A DNA stretch of 39,892 bases, from contig JABIHL010000131.1 in the NCBI GenBank assembly GCA_018649665.1, forward strand, positions 1-39,892, written 5' to 3'. The position numbers and the translations under genes are program-made. Under the pieces are notes generated by a model. That model searched no databases, was not told the origin of the DNA, and saw only the letters and a program-made list of their open reading frames with translations. Positions 8,601 to 16,209 of this stretch are shown here, in pieces. Every line of letters starts with the position of its first letter. Position 1 is the stretch's first letter. The DNA comes from Chloroflexota bacterium (GTDB lineage: Bacteria; Chloroflexota; Dehalococcoidia; Lucifugimonadales; Lucifugimonadaceae).

Positions 8601-9018
8601 TGCGCTACCAGGCGAGTCGGGCTGGGATCGGATGATTGGCGAGTACTCCGCCACGGGCGTGTATCCGCAGGGTCACATGATGGAGAAGATCAGGCCGCAT
8701 TTACCTTCAACGGTGATCCGCAGCGAAGAAGTTCGGAACTACGCCAATGGTGATCGAATTTCGGTGGCGGGTCTGGTTATCAGACGTCAGAAGCCGAACG
8801 GCAAGACGGTTTTCATCACGCTTGAAGACGAGTTCGGGCACTCGCCTTTGATCATCTGGCCAACGATGTATCAACGCTTCAAGCAGCAGATCAAAGAGTC
8901 GCTACTACTAGCGACCGGAACGGTCTCCCGACGCGAAGGAACAATGAACATCGTCGTCGAAAACATCACCCCTATTGAGGAGTCGATCCCACAGTTCCCC
9001 TCAAGGGACTGGGGGTAG
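5668..9018 (+). CDS. dnaE2: Error-prone DNA polymerase III alpha subunit DnaE2
   Basis: C-family polymerase that performs translesion synthesis as part of the mutasome. An N-terminal PHP domain begins at residue 34 (YAELHAHSNYSF, His39/His41; TDHD at 71-74). The palm carries the catalytic PDIDLDF at 449-455 (Asp450, Asp452), then fingers and helix-hairpin-helix regions, and a C-terminal OB domain (GDRISVAGLVIRRQKP and following). At 1,116 residues it has DnaE2/DnaE3-like length and lacks the long C-terminus of replicative DnaE1. The start is GTG 5668 with only a weak RBS. The first 33 residues are Asn/Ser-rich and unconserved in style. It lies 43 nt after the accessory gene, almost certainly in the same transcript. 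Confidence 0.92.
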   Translation: MNRSLKTKNATSNHSSGNHESIAPNNSAENSTTAYAELHAHSNYSFQEGASEAWDLLLTAKQLGLHALAITDHDNVSGVMEFAQAAKELGIKPIIGIELTLARGLGEPEGIEYEPADRPHITLLAETAVGYKNISLLTTRAHIDAEDRNDPHLDPALLADHAEGVICLSGCRRGEISKLVSNGDIASAQHTAQKYTEIYGKENFFLELQQNLVMGDVQRNRSMAAIARELRIGIVATNNAHYHVRDRHRLNDALVAIKHNKSLEASHRERRPNDQFFLKSPSEMGILFSEHPEAITNTVKIADRCEFDITSDAIYDFPSYDFLPPGHTESSYLRKICEEAAVRRYGSVTPEVTARLDREFDLLERHGLVGFLLQYYDIIRIAREVQEDLGLVESGLPIEENPPGRGRGSSVALLIGYLTGLSHIDPLKFGLRLDRFLPETVEGEKLSPPDIDLDFPREIRAELILRIHERWGYERAVLTGMISTYKIRGAVRDLGKALGIAEDDLGRLNKRLDGHSSIPALAKEMTELPEFRDRVDAPVWQMLIELAQQLNHFPKYLAQHPGGMILSARPLSETVPLQRSAIDGRYICQWDKNASEDAGFVKIDFLALGALSQLSEALELIRKQTEERVDISRIDFEDHAVYTDIHNADTIGVFQIESAAQMQTVTRLRPRNLTEMAWEVGAVRPGVGVNDGVTLLIRRHMGKDPNWKFDHPLEEPALGRTYGVPLYQDQLGELAMHVGGMSAVEGDQMRRAFTRRNNERHIAHWKDKFITGALAKGVPPDAAEKVFGKFHGMYQFPEAHAFAFGVTAYQMSWLKHYWPLEFFVGLFNNQPMGFYNLETLKEDAVRHGVKVLGPDVNLSGKKAVIEDGALRMGLTHVAKLNTATAVPVVEERMASGDFVSLANFMSRTRVQQEVLDLLSAAGALDRFDNIADPDRIPPTIADRRHLRWESGLRYRPRGEKKDGSRQLAFEMPVEQDMIALPGESGWDRMIGEYSATGVYPQGHMMEKIRPHLPSTVIRSEEVRNYANGDRISVAGLVIRRQKPNGKTVFITLEDEFGHSPLIIWPTMYQRFKQQIKESLLLATGTVSRREGTMNIVVENITPIEESIPQFPSRDWG

Positions 9019-9150
9019 GGGTGAATCCACTGTCATTACGAGGAGTCCGAAAGGGCAACGTGGCAATCAGCGGACTAAGCAACGCAGTGCTCGAATATAG
9101 CTACGATTCGACACGCCCGAGACCGAGATCTGAATCTAGTTCAGGATGAC
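8991..9150. repeat. Composite of palindromic intergenic repeats
   Basis: Three repeat-like segments follow one another. At 8993-9022 an imperfect palindrome plus GGGGGTAGGGGTG tail supplies the last dnaE2 codons and its TAG stop. At 9032-9068 is TCATTACGAGGAGTCCGAAA followed by GGGCAACGTGGCAATC, a pattern I know as common intergenic repeat debris. At 9130-9145 is a TCTGAA-N4-TTCAGG hairpin followed by ATGACG. No gene is likely between 9019 and 9193. Copy number in the genome cannot be judged from this window. Confidence 0.6.
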
Positions 9151-9226
9151 GTTCAGTGCGCACACCTCTAAAATCGAGGACAGCGGATCTCGTATGCAAG
9201 AACGACCAGGGCAAATCCCCCAATCC

Positions 9227-9883
9227 ATGCCAAAAGTAACAATCACTGAAACGAAAGATGGGCCGCTCGTTATCGAGGGGCAAATCAACCTCACCGACGC
9301 ACGCCGGGTTGAGATCGATACTCACGGCAATGCACGACTGTGTCGATGCGGAATGTCGGGCGCAAAGCCGTTTTGCGACAACTCGCACACCGCAGAAGAT
9401 TTCGGCGCCGAAAGCGGTCAGTCGGAAGAAGAATTCCTCGACCCAAAACCCGTTTCACGCCGACGTGAATACAACGGAAGTGGCGTAACGGTCAGCTTCG
9501 ACGCATCACGCTGCATCCACGTCGCTGAATGCTTGAAACTAATGCCTGAAACATTCAATCTCAAAGCACGGCCTTGGATTAATCTCGTAGACGCTGATCT
9601 ACAAAAAGTCGTCGACACCGTGAGAAACTGCCCAAGCGGCGCACTGCGCTACGAGCTAGACGAACCCGGTTCAGTGGAGCCCGAATCCACCGACGAAGCC
9701 CCAACAGTAAGAGCATGGCGAAACGGCCCCATCCGCATCAAAGGCGAGGTCGAAATCGTCAACAAAGACGGAGAGACGGTTCTCGAAGGCGACCGTGCGG
9801 TGCTGTGTCGCTGCGGAGCCTCACGAAACAAGCCGTTCTGCGACAACAGCCACAAGCTCATCAAATTCACTGCAATCACTTAG
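9227..9883 (+). CDS. CDGSH - ferredoxin-like - CDGSH iron-sulfur protein
   Basis: A 218-residue protein with three iron-sulfur modules. A CDGSH-type [2Fe-2S] site is at residues 39-54 (Cys39, Cys41, Cys50, His54; CDNSH variant). A divergent mono-cluster ferredoxin domain of the Fer4_19 type covers about 86-143 (RCIHVAEC, Cys96/Cys102; NCPSGAL, Cys135). A second CDGSH site is at 194-209 (Cys194, Cys196, Cys205, His209). Such proteins are thought to store or transfer electrons or clusters in the cytosol. I chose the ATG at 9227 because MPKVTITETKDGP matches the usual start of the domain. ATGs at 9194 and 9146 are in frame but lie at or in repeat DNA. It converges with the DUF1643 gene, 2 nt away. 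Confidence 0.87.
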   Translation: MPKVTITETKDGPLVIEGQINLTDARRVEIDTHGNARLCRCGMSGAKPFCDNSHTAEDFGAESGQSEEEFLDPKPVSRRREYNGSGVTVSFDASRCIHVAECLKLMPETFNLKARPWINLVDADLQKVVDTVRNCPSGALRYELDEPGSVEPESTDEAPTVRAWRNGPIRIKGEVEIVNKDGETVLEGDRAVLCRCGASRNKPFCDNSHKLIKFTAIT

Positions 9884-9885
9884 AT

Positions 9886-10443
9886 TCAGCTAAGCGGCGC
9901 GGAATAGTCGACCAACTCGGCTTCCGACCGTAGATAGAGCGGGTGCTTGGGCTGCCCCTCGCCAGTGAGACCGAAACACTTCGCACGCATACCAGTATCC
10001 GAAATCATGTCATTCAAAGCAGAAATTCGGCGAACGTCGAACGAGCCATGATTACCCCATGCAACGACTACAAGATCGGCCCGACCAAGCGCTTCAGCTA
10101 TAGCGAGATCGTTTCCATCGCCAACAGGGTCACCACAGGCAAAAAGATCAGCAGGCTTGGTCGCCATATACCCGTAGAGATTCACCACTTCGAGTCGACC
10201 AAACCCCTCGCGCTTGGCGAACCCAATGCAGCGACGAATAGTTGGATCATTATGAGAAGCATCAGCGGTCGATGGATTCAGCATCACAAAAAGGCAAGTC
10301 GAATCGCCAGCGAATTCACGTGTGAGCAAATATCGATAGCGGCCGCATGACGAAAAATGAGCGACATCCAATAACGACCCGGTCGTTGATTTCTGAAGTG
10401 TCACCTTCAGAGCATACCGCTTTCGCCAAATCTGCCAAGCCAT
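9886..10443 (-). CDS. DUF1643 family protein
   Basis: About 185 residues with hallmarks of DUF1643: FVMLNPSTADASHNDPTIRRC, then GFGRLEVVNLYGYMATKPADL and VVVAWGNHG. The family is uncharacterised and widespread in bacteria and phages; the conserved NPSTAD and WGN motifs suggest a nucleotide- or sugar-binding fold, but no reaction is established to my knowledge. I place the start at ATG 10443; a GTG two codons upstream is possible and neither has a clear RBS. The gene follows the UspA gene on the same strand by about 28 nt and may be cotranscribed with it. Confidence 0.82.
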   Translation of the reverse strand: MAWQIWRKRYALKVTLQKSTTGSLLDVAHFSSCGRYRYLLTREFAGDSTCLFVMLNPSTADASHNDPTIRRCIGFAKREGFGRLEVVNLYGYMATKPADLFACGDPVGDGNDLAIAEALGRADLVVVAWGNHGSFDVRRISALNDMISDTGMRAKCFGLTGEGQPKHPLYLRSEAELVDYSAPLS

Positions 10444-10471
10444 ACACACAGAAAAAACGCGCTAGCCGTAA

Positions 10472-11317
10472 TTAGTGAATCACCGAACCGAGCAACTCAG
10501 TCTGATGTGGCGAAACCACCACCGGCCCAGGGGCCCGCTGAATCAACCAGTCGGACACGCTCCCTCGAACCCAGCGAATCAATCCGCCAGATCCGCGCGT
10601 CGACATCACGACGATGCTTCCTGGATGGTTAGACATTGATCGAATAATCGATTCGCCAGGATCACCGACAAGCAATTCCGGTATTGCGAATACTTTTCGC
10701 TTAGCAAGCTGAGCAGAGATACGGTCAAGATAGGTTTTTGCTGAAACATTTTCCGCAAAAGACGAATCCTCGTCGATGACTCTCAGCAGGTAAAGCGGAG
10801 CAACCAATGATTTCGCCAAATGAATAGCATCATCCAGCGCAGTCACGGCGAGTTCAGATCCGTCGAGAGGCACAATCACGCCCGAGTCATACTCTTCAAC
10901 GCCAACTTCAGCAGCAACGTTGTCGGCTCGTGTTACATATACAGGCACTGCTGATTCTGAAATCAGCTCGTCGGTAACGCTACCCAATATTCCTCGAGCA
11001 ATTCCTGAGCGACCTCGTGTGGTCATGACGATCAGATCGGCGTGTTCGTCTCCAGCGATCCGCGCGATGCTCGCGGCGGCGTCTCCTGTTGTGACATGGA
11101 AGCAGCACGAGACTCCGCTCTCAACAATTGAGCGAGATATTGCATCGAGGTACGATTCGGAATCATTTCCTGCAAGATCACCAGCCTTACCGGTCGCAAC
11201 GGTCACCAAGCACAGCTGAGCGTCGATACGCCGGGCGATCGACAATGCCGACGGCAAGGCTTTGCTAGCCAGTTCCGAACCGTCTAACGGCACGAGAATT
11301 TTGTTTATCGACATCAA
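10472..11317 (-). CDS. Tandem-domain universal stress protein (UspA family)
   Basis: A 281-residue protein with two Usp domains in tandem, as in stress proteins that dimerise within one chain. Each half starts with the family strand (KILVPLDGSELA near residue 6; VIVPLDGSELAV near 147) and ends with the ATP-binding loop (TTRGRSGIARGILGSV in the first, STRGSGGLIRWVRGSV in the second). ATP-binding Usp proteins accumulate in starvation or stress; the target here is unknown. The start ATG at 11317-11315 has a strong GGAGGT ribosome binding site about 6 nt upstream. Confidence 0.93.
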   Translation of the reverse strand: MMSINKILVPLDGSELASKALPSALSIARRIDAQLCLVTVATGKAGDLAGNDSESYLDAISRSIVESGVSCCFHVTTGDAAASIARIAGDEHADLIVMTTRGRSGIARGILGSVTDELISESAVPVYVTRADNVAAEVGVEEYDSGVIVPLDGSELAVTALDDAIHLAKSLVAPLYLLRVIDEDSSFAENVSAKTYLDRISAQLAKRKVFAIPELLVGDPGESIIRSMSNHPGSIVVMSTRGSGGLIRWVRGSVSDWLIQRAPGPVVVSPHQTELLGSVIH

Positions 11318-11350
11318 TTACCTCCGTCAGCCATGATTCCTGTCACAGTT

Positions 11351-11716
11351 TCACGCGCTCTTCACGTTGCGGGTAGCTACAACATCACAGCCAGTACCCA
11401 AAACGTCTGCGATCAATACATCCCCAACTTTGATCGGAGCCTGCACACGCACGCCGGTAATTTCGTCCATCGTCTCGATCATCATCGCTTTGGGAATCGG
11501 CGGATTTGTGCGAACGCTAACCAGAGGCCAATCTCCACCATCGACAGGCATCGACGTTGTTACTGTCCGGCGTGGGTCGAACAGCTCGGAAGCAACGTAG
11601 TCATTAGCCAATTTGCAAAGGTGATTCCTCACCCCGGTGACTCCGTCTTCCTGATTCCATTCAACGTCTACCGGGCAGCTAACGGGGCAGACAATACAAA
11701 CTATTGTGGAATTCAA
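11351..11716 (-). CDS. DUF1667 (COG3862) cysteine-motif protein
   Basis: A 121-residue protein with an N-terminal Cys cluster C-x2-C-x3-C (CIVCPVSC, Cys7/10/14) and a fourth Cys at 34 (HLCKLAN), enough to hold a metal or iron-sulfur centre. The C-terminal half (PVDGGDWPLVSVRTNPPIPK, then IKVGDVLIADVLGTGCDVVAT) is the conserved DUF1667 core. The family is typically encoded with GlpA-like and GlpB-like flavoproteins and is probably the third, electron-carrying subunit. Its start overlaps the stop of the upstream flavoprotein by 4 nt, so translation is likely coupled. Confidence 0.85.
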   Translation of the reverse strand: MNSTIVCIVCPVSCPVDVEWNQEDGVTGVRNHLCKLANDYVASELFDPRRTVTTSMPVDGGDWPLVSVRTNPPIPKAMMIETMDEITGVRVQAPIKVGDVLIADVLGTGCDVVATRNVKSA

Positions 11717-12963
11717 TCTTCAATCTCCGCGGTAATTTCGTTATCGATTACGTTCTTGAATCGGCCTTTGCCAACTCTGACTCGGATCATTCCTGCCGGT
11801 TCCATGTGCGGCATCTTCAAACGCCTTAGCACCTCACCACCGCTCTTGAACACCACCGATTTGTCGTGCTCTTCCTTCCAAGGTCGCATCGTGAAATCGA
11901 CTGCATCCGACCCGCTGATAGTCGCCGGAAGTACGTATCGAAGTCCTTTGCCGGCTTTCATATCGATCACAGGTTCGGGAAGTTCACCTGTCATAGCCCA
12001 ATTCGCAGCAGCCACGCCAGCCTTCTCAGATTCGAGAGTCGCAAAATCGACCACGTCGTGAACCTGAAGTACGTTTCCGCACGAGAATATTCCCGGAATC
12101 GAGGTTCGGAACGAATCGTCAACAACTGCACCGTTCGTAGCCGGGTGCATTTCTACTCCGACATTTACAGCCAGTTCTGTTTCGGGAATTAGGCCAACCG
12201 AAAGCAGCAACGTGTCGCACTCGACGAAACGCCGTGTTCCTTTGATCTCGCCCATCTTCGGCCCGACTTCAGCAAGCGTCACACCAGTCACTCGTTCTTT
12301 GCCATGAATCTCGGCAACAGTAGTGCTGAGATACAGAGGAATATCGAAATCTTCCAAACACCTAACGAGGTTTCCGGCGATACCGCTCGGCTGAGGGAGA
12401 ATTTCAGCCACGCAGACCACTTCCGCTCCTTCGAGCGTTAGCCGTCGAGCCATGATTAGCCCAATATCGCCAGAACCTAAAATCACGACCTTCCTACCAA
12501 CGGCAAGGTTGCGAACGTTCATATAGTTCTGCACCGATCCTGCCGTGTACACGCCCGCAGGTCGAGTTCCGGCGGTGCCAATTGCTCCACGCGTACGCTC
12601 TCGACATCCAGTGGCGATAACAACCGCACCAGCCTGAATCGTTTGAACACCCTTTTCGTTGCGAACGGTAATCAGGCGATCATCAGTGAGATCAGTAACA
12701 GTAGTCTTAAGCCACGTTTCGACGTCACGCTCATTTACTCGATCTTCGTAGATGGCGGCGTACTCCGGGCCAGTAAGCGCTTCTTTGAACACTTTTGTGC
12801 CGAAACCGTCGTGTACTTGCTGATTCAATATTCCGCCGACACGATCGTCGCGTTCCAGCAAAATCACACGGTTCGCACCTGCGCCCTTGGCTTCAGCTGC
12901 GGCGGCCAATCCAGCCGGACCACCACCAATAACGGCTACATCAGCAATCTCTGGAGTCGTCAT
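11713..12963 (-). CDS. FAD/NAD-dependent oxidoreductase, GlpB-like subunit
   Basis: A 416-residue pyridine-nucleotide-disulfide-type flavoprotein. The FAD Rossmann motif GGGPAGLAAAAEA is at about residue 13, a second nucleotide-binding fold is at KVVILGSGDIGLIMARRL, and the second FAD motif is at GIFSCGNVLQVHDVV. No redox-active CxxC of thioredoxin-reductase type is seen. It corresponds to the middle subunit of COG0579/COG0446/DUF1667 gene sets. It probably passes electrons between the substrate-oxidising flavoprotein upstream and an acceptor. The start shares one base with the preceding stop (TAATG). Confidence 0.87.
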   Translation of the reverse strand: MTTPEIADVAVIGGGPAGLAAAAEAKGAGANRVILLERDDRVGGILNQQVHDGFGTKVFKEALTGPEYAAIYEDRVNERDVETWLKTTVTDLTDDRLITVRNEKGVQTIQAGAVVIATGCRERTRGAIGTAGTRPAGVYTAGSVQNYMNVRNLAVGRKVVILGSGDIGLIMARRLTLEGAEVVCVAEILPQPSGIAGNLVRCLEDFDIPLYLSTTVAEIHGKERVTGVTLAEVGPKMGEIKGTRRFVECDTLLLSVGLIPETELAVNVGVEMHPATNGAVVDDSFRTSIPGIFSCGNVLQVHDVVDFATLESEKAGVAAANWAMTGELPEPVIDMKAGKGLRYVLPATISGSDAVDFTMRPWKEEHDKSVVFKSGGEVLRRLKMPHMEPAGMIRVRVGKGRFKNVIDNEITAEIED

Positions 12964-14483
12964 TAGTTAGCCTCCACTTTCTCGGCTTCCGCTTTTTGTT
13001 TGGCTCGTTTCGCCTTGCTTTCAGCACGGAGGTCTTCTGTCGTTCCCAAGAAGAGCCATGAATCGCCGCCATTAAGCGTTATCGACTCTGGAGACTTACC
13101 GTTTTCTATCATCAGATCCACGATTCTCGGGCCGCAGAATCCTCCCTGACATCGCCCCATGGTCGCCCGTGATCGGTACTTGATTGCGTTGAGCGATTCG
13201 GCGCCAAGTTTGTTGTTGATCGAATCGACTATTTCCGACTTGGTAACCATTTCGCAACGGCAAATAACTTCCCCGTAGCCGGGGTCTTCAGCAATCATCC
13301 GGTCGACCACAGAAAGCGTTTCTTCACGGGATCGATGGACAGATGACCATTTCGGCTTGAAGTTCAAATTCGTCTTAGTAGAAACTCGCTCTCGAACCCA
13401 CGTCGACACATGCTCAGCGATTGCCGGAGCAGCGGTCAATCCCGGTGATTCGATTCCGACTAGCTGCATCACACCCGGAGCTTCCGGCACTTCTTCGATT
13501 ACGAAATCGCCAAACCCACCGACCTTCGAAGGAACCAGCTTGGGTCGCATGCCGGAATAAGCAGTTATGACATCACGAGGAGTCAGACCCGGTAGGAACT
13601 CGGTTGCCTCGCTAATCAGCTGTCGTCGAATCTTTGCCGTAGTCCGAACGTCGTCTGAATCGTTCGTGTAGTCCGCTGATGGTCCTAGCAGAATATTTCC
13701 GTCGGTCGTTGGAGTTATATGAATGCCGAGTCCAGCTCCGCCCTTTGGTGGAACCGGATACACCATGCTGTTGATTAGTCCTCCGACCCGCTTATCGAGA
13801 ATCACATATTCGCCTCGACACGGCCACACGCGCCATCGAGTAACACCAACCATACGAGCGATCTTGTCGGAGTTCAGACCCGCAGAATTGACGATCAAGC
13901 CTGCACTTACAGTTTCGTTTGGTGTTTCGATTTCGAAAGCGCCTTCAGACCCCTTGATAGCGGTCACTGGCGAGTTGAGTTTTATCTCCACGCCTGCTTC
14001 AACGGCTGATTCAGCCAGAGCAATTGTTAGCGAATACGGACAAGCAATCGCAGCGGTCGGAACATTAAGAGCCCCCGCCCCTTCGATGTTCGGTTCCATC
14101 TTCTTAAGCGTTGCTCGATCGATAATTTCGAGATCAGGCACGCCGTTGGCGTCACCTTTTGCCTTCAGGGCGTCAAGATCAGGAACTTCCGACTCGCCCA
14201 GCGCAACAATCACCTTGCCGACTCGCTTGAACGGTACGTCAAGATCAGCGCAATACTGCTCGAACATCTTCGCGCCAGCGACGTTGAATTTCGCCTTCAC
14301 CGATCCGTGCGGTACGTTGATCCCGGTATGGACAACTCCGCTGTTCTTACCGCTTGTCCCGCGAGCAACGTCGGCGGCGCGTTCTAGAACAATGATCTTG
14401 AGGTCATAGCGGCTCAACTCACGGGCGATCGCGCTGCCTACAACTCCGCCACCGATAATCGCTACATCGTATTTCTCAGCCAT
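12963..14483 (-). CDS. GlpA/LhgO-like FAD-dependent dehydrogenase with BFD-type [2Fe-2S] domain
   Basis: About 506 residues. The N-terminal DAO-type FAD fold (VAIIGGGVVGSAIAREL) is followed by a substrate domain resembling glycerol-3-phosphate dehydrogenase GlpA and L-2-hydroxyglutarate oxidase LhgO. The C-terminus has a BFD-like iron-sulfur domain (VICRCEMVTKSEI, then GRCQGGFC, four cysteines). It probably oxidises a 2-hydroxy acid or glycerol 3-phosphate and hands electrons to its two operon partners. I chose the ATG at 14483 (MAEKYDVAIIGGG) because it has GGAG about 5 nt upstream and fits the family. An upstream in-frame start at 14570 would add 29 unconserved residues. It is first in a three-gene coupled operon. 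Confidence 0.88.
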   Translation of the reverse strand: MAEKYDVAIIGGGVVGSAIARELSRYDLKIIVLERAADVARGTSGKNSGVVHTGINVPHGSVKAKFNVAGAKMFEQYCADLDVPFKRVGKVIVALGESEVPDLDALKAKGDANGVPDLEIIDRATLKKMEPNIEGAGALNVPTAAIACPYSLTIALAESAVEAGVEIKLNSPVTAIKGSEGAFEIETPNETVSAGLIVNSAGLNSDKIARMVGVTRWRVWPCRGEYVILDKRVGGLINSMVYPVPPKGGAGLGIHITPTTDGNILLGPSADYTNDSDDVRTTAKIRRQLISEATEFLPGLTPRDVITAYSGMRPKLVPSKVGGFGDFVIEEVPEAPGVMQLVGIESPGLTAAPAIAEHVSTWVRERVSTKTNLNFKPKWSSVHRSREETLSVVDRMIAEDPGYGEVICRCEMVTKSEIVDSINNKLGAESLNAIKYRSRATMGRCQGGFCGPRIVDLMIENGKSPESITLNGGDSWLFLGTTEDLRAESKAKRAKQKAEAEKVEAN

Positions 14484-14670
14484 CGAGTCTCCACGATTCC
14501 GCCTTTGCTCGTCGAAGAAGGATTTCATCGAATCCGATCGACTACACGGCGTGGTATCGCTGCGGGCCAACCCAACTCACCGCTATGAACCCCCTTGGCG
14601 AAACTAAAGATATTAAGGGGTTCAAGAAAACCTTAGCGCGCTAAAAATGGGAGTATCACCCAAATAGCCT

Positions 14671-14687
14671 GAGCATCCCGTGAGGAT
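14671..14687 (-). terminator. Small hairpin downstream of the ankyrin gene
   Basis: GCATCC-N5-GGATGC forms a 6-bp stem about 45 nt beyond the ankyrin stop codon on the minus strand. No U-tract follows, so it may be a processing hairpin or a weak terminator rather than a true intrinsic terminator. Confidence 0.3.
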
Positions 14688-14731
14688 GCGAAGCGAGTTT
14701 TCCCGATTGGCTAAATTGGTGCGGTGATCGT

Positions 14732-15121
14732 TTACTTTGCCAACAGCTTGATTAGTTCGGGATATTTGCCTGACGTGCCTACCATCAGCGGCGTCTTGCC
14801 ATCGATGTCGGCCAGATCGGCATTCGCTCCTGCATTCAGCAGCAACGTCACGGCATCGCCCTGACCGCTTCGCATGGCGATGTTGAGCGGTATTCGACCG
14901 CTTCCGGTTGCACGATTGGGATCGGCTCCGGATTCGAGCAACAGCGCTATCACTTCGGTAACTTCCCGCACCAAAGCCCAGTGAAGACCCGTCCAACCCT
15001 TGAAATCGATTTCGTCGATGTCGTTGGCGCTAGCAATTCTCAGGCGAATTTCTTCGACAGCCGCGCCATTGCAAACCAAGTTAGGAAGCGTCGGCTCGGA
15101 TCGATCAGTCGGCTCAGTCAT
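14732..15121 (-). CDS. Ankyrin-repeat protein
   Basis: A 129-residue protein made largely of ankyrin repeats. GWTGLHWALVREVTEVIALLLESGADPN is one clear unit (about residues 42-69). GRIPLNIAMRSGQGDAVTLLLNAGANAD is a second (about 75-102), and DGKTPLMVGTSGKYPELIKLL is a partial third. Ankyrin repeats mediate protein binding. There is no signal peptide or catalytic motif. It starts 13 nt after the stop of the NHL-repeat gene, so the two are probably one operon. The partner is unknown. Confidence 0.87.
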   Translation of the reverse strand: MTEPTDRSEPTLPNLVCNGAAVEEIRLRIASANDIDEIDFKGWTGLHWALVREVTEVIALLLESGADPNRATGSGRIPLNIAMRSGQGDAVTLLLNAGANADLADIDGKTPLMVGTSGKYPELIKLLAK

Positions 15122-15134
15122 TGTGCGAACACGA

Positions 15135-16139
15135 TCACTTGATCAATCGAAGCTTCGTGTATCGTCCACCGATGAGCCATTCACTGACGTAGATGTTCCC
15201 ATCATTGTCGGAAGTTATTCCGTGCGGACTGTTGAACAACCCTTTCACCAATCGAGAAGTTCGGCGTGGAATATCGTTCTCGTCGGGCTCGTTCGGCCAA
15301 GCTGGCTCTTCGGATACAGGAGTATTGTCGCCAATGTAACCAACCAACTCGTCGTTGGGTCCAACCACCGTCAAGCGGGCGTTCAATTCGCCTACCAGCA
15401 GATTATCACCGTAGTTCGAAAATACCGTTGGACGATCAAAATAATCTGAACCTATCGTGCGAACGTACTCGCCTTCCATGTCGAAGACCTGCACACGCCC
15501 GTTCGCCCTATCGGCAACAAGTAGCTCAGGCGTGCTCGAACGAGTATTGATCCACAGCGAGTGCGGACAGTCGAACCGCTCCGAGCCTTTGCTTCCGTCG
15601 ATAGTCAGAAGATATTCGCCGTTAGAGTTGTATCGATGAACGAGGCTTTTTCCATAACCGTCGGCGACCCATACATCGCCGTTTCCGCCAAGATTCTCGT
15701 CAAAAGCAATGACACTCGTTGGTGAGAACGGTTCGCCCGTCAGACCGGCGTCAGTCGGCTCGAAAAGTTCCATTTCGACCAGACCTGACATGGAAACACG
15801 CACTACCTTCCCTTGCAGAGGGTCGGGCATGTAGTCGTAGTCGTGTTCGGGATCACGCTTGCGGCCGTTGTCGGCGATCCATATCGATTGGTTGAGACCG
15901 ATAGTGCTCAACGTCAGTCCGTGAGCCTCGATTACCGGAATCTCGAACGACCTAACGAGCTCTCCCTCAGTCGTAAGAATCACGACGAGCGATTCGGCAG
16001 GATGAAACGTTACGATCTGGCCTTCATCGGAAAACGCCATGCCGTGGTGCGACCAGCCGCGAGCCACTGATCCGTTTGACGGAAGTTCAGCCCAATCACC
16101 AAGCCACTCGAACTCGAAATCACCAACCGATACGTTCAT
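15135..16139 (-). CDS. NHL-repeat beta-propeller protein
   Basis: About 334 residues with repeated NHL/SMP-30-like blades: SVIAFDENLGGNGDVWVADGYGKSLVHRYNS, ELLVADRANGRVQVFDMEGEYVRTIG and SPHGITSDNDGNIYVSEWLIGG are typical blade sequences. NHL propellers serve as binding scaffolds or, in some families, as lactonase or peptidyl-alpha-hydroxyglycine lyase. The His- and Asp-rich turns (WSHHGM, DCPHSLW, NSPHGI) suggest a metal site in the propeller centre. No secretion signal is seen. The start is the ATG at 16139, with GAGGG about 8 nt upstream; an in-frame TTG two codons earlier is less likely. Confidence 0.82.
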   Translation of the reverse strand: MNVSVGDFEFEWLGDWAELPSNGSVARGWSHHGMAFSDEGQIVTFHPAESLVVILTTEGELVRSFEIPVIEAHGLTLSTIGLNQSIWIADNGRKRDPEHDYDYMPDPLQGKVVRVSMSGLVEMELFEPTDAGLTGEPFSPTSVIAFDENLGGNGDVWVADGYGKSLVHRYNSNGEYLLTIDGSKGSERFDCPHSLWINTRSSTPELLVADRANGRVQVFDMEGEYVRTIGSDYFDRPTVFSNYGDNLLVGELNARLTVVGPNDELVGYIGDNTPVSEEPAWPNEPDENDIPRRTSRLVKGLFNSPHGITSDNDGNIYVSEWLIGGRYTKLRLIK

Positions 16140-16209
16140 GCCCAAACCCTCGCTACTTCATCCGAATTTGTCGTGACCCAATCTCATCACCGCTGCTATC
16201 AGCGGCCGA

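Noticed and set aside
11333-12061. 242-codon open frame on the plus strand
   Set aside because: It is antisense to the DUF1667 and GlpB-like genes, which have clear motifs; no domain or RBS of its own.
12533-12540. GAACGTTC palindrome
   Set aside because: It lies inside the GlpB-like coding region and lacks the N4 spacer of a LexA box.
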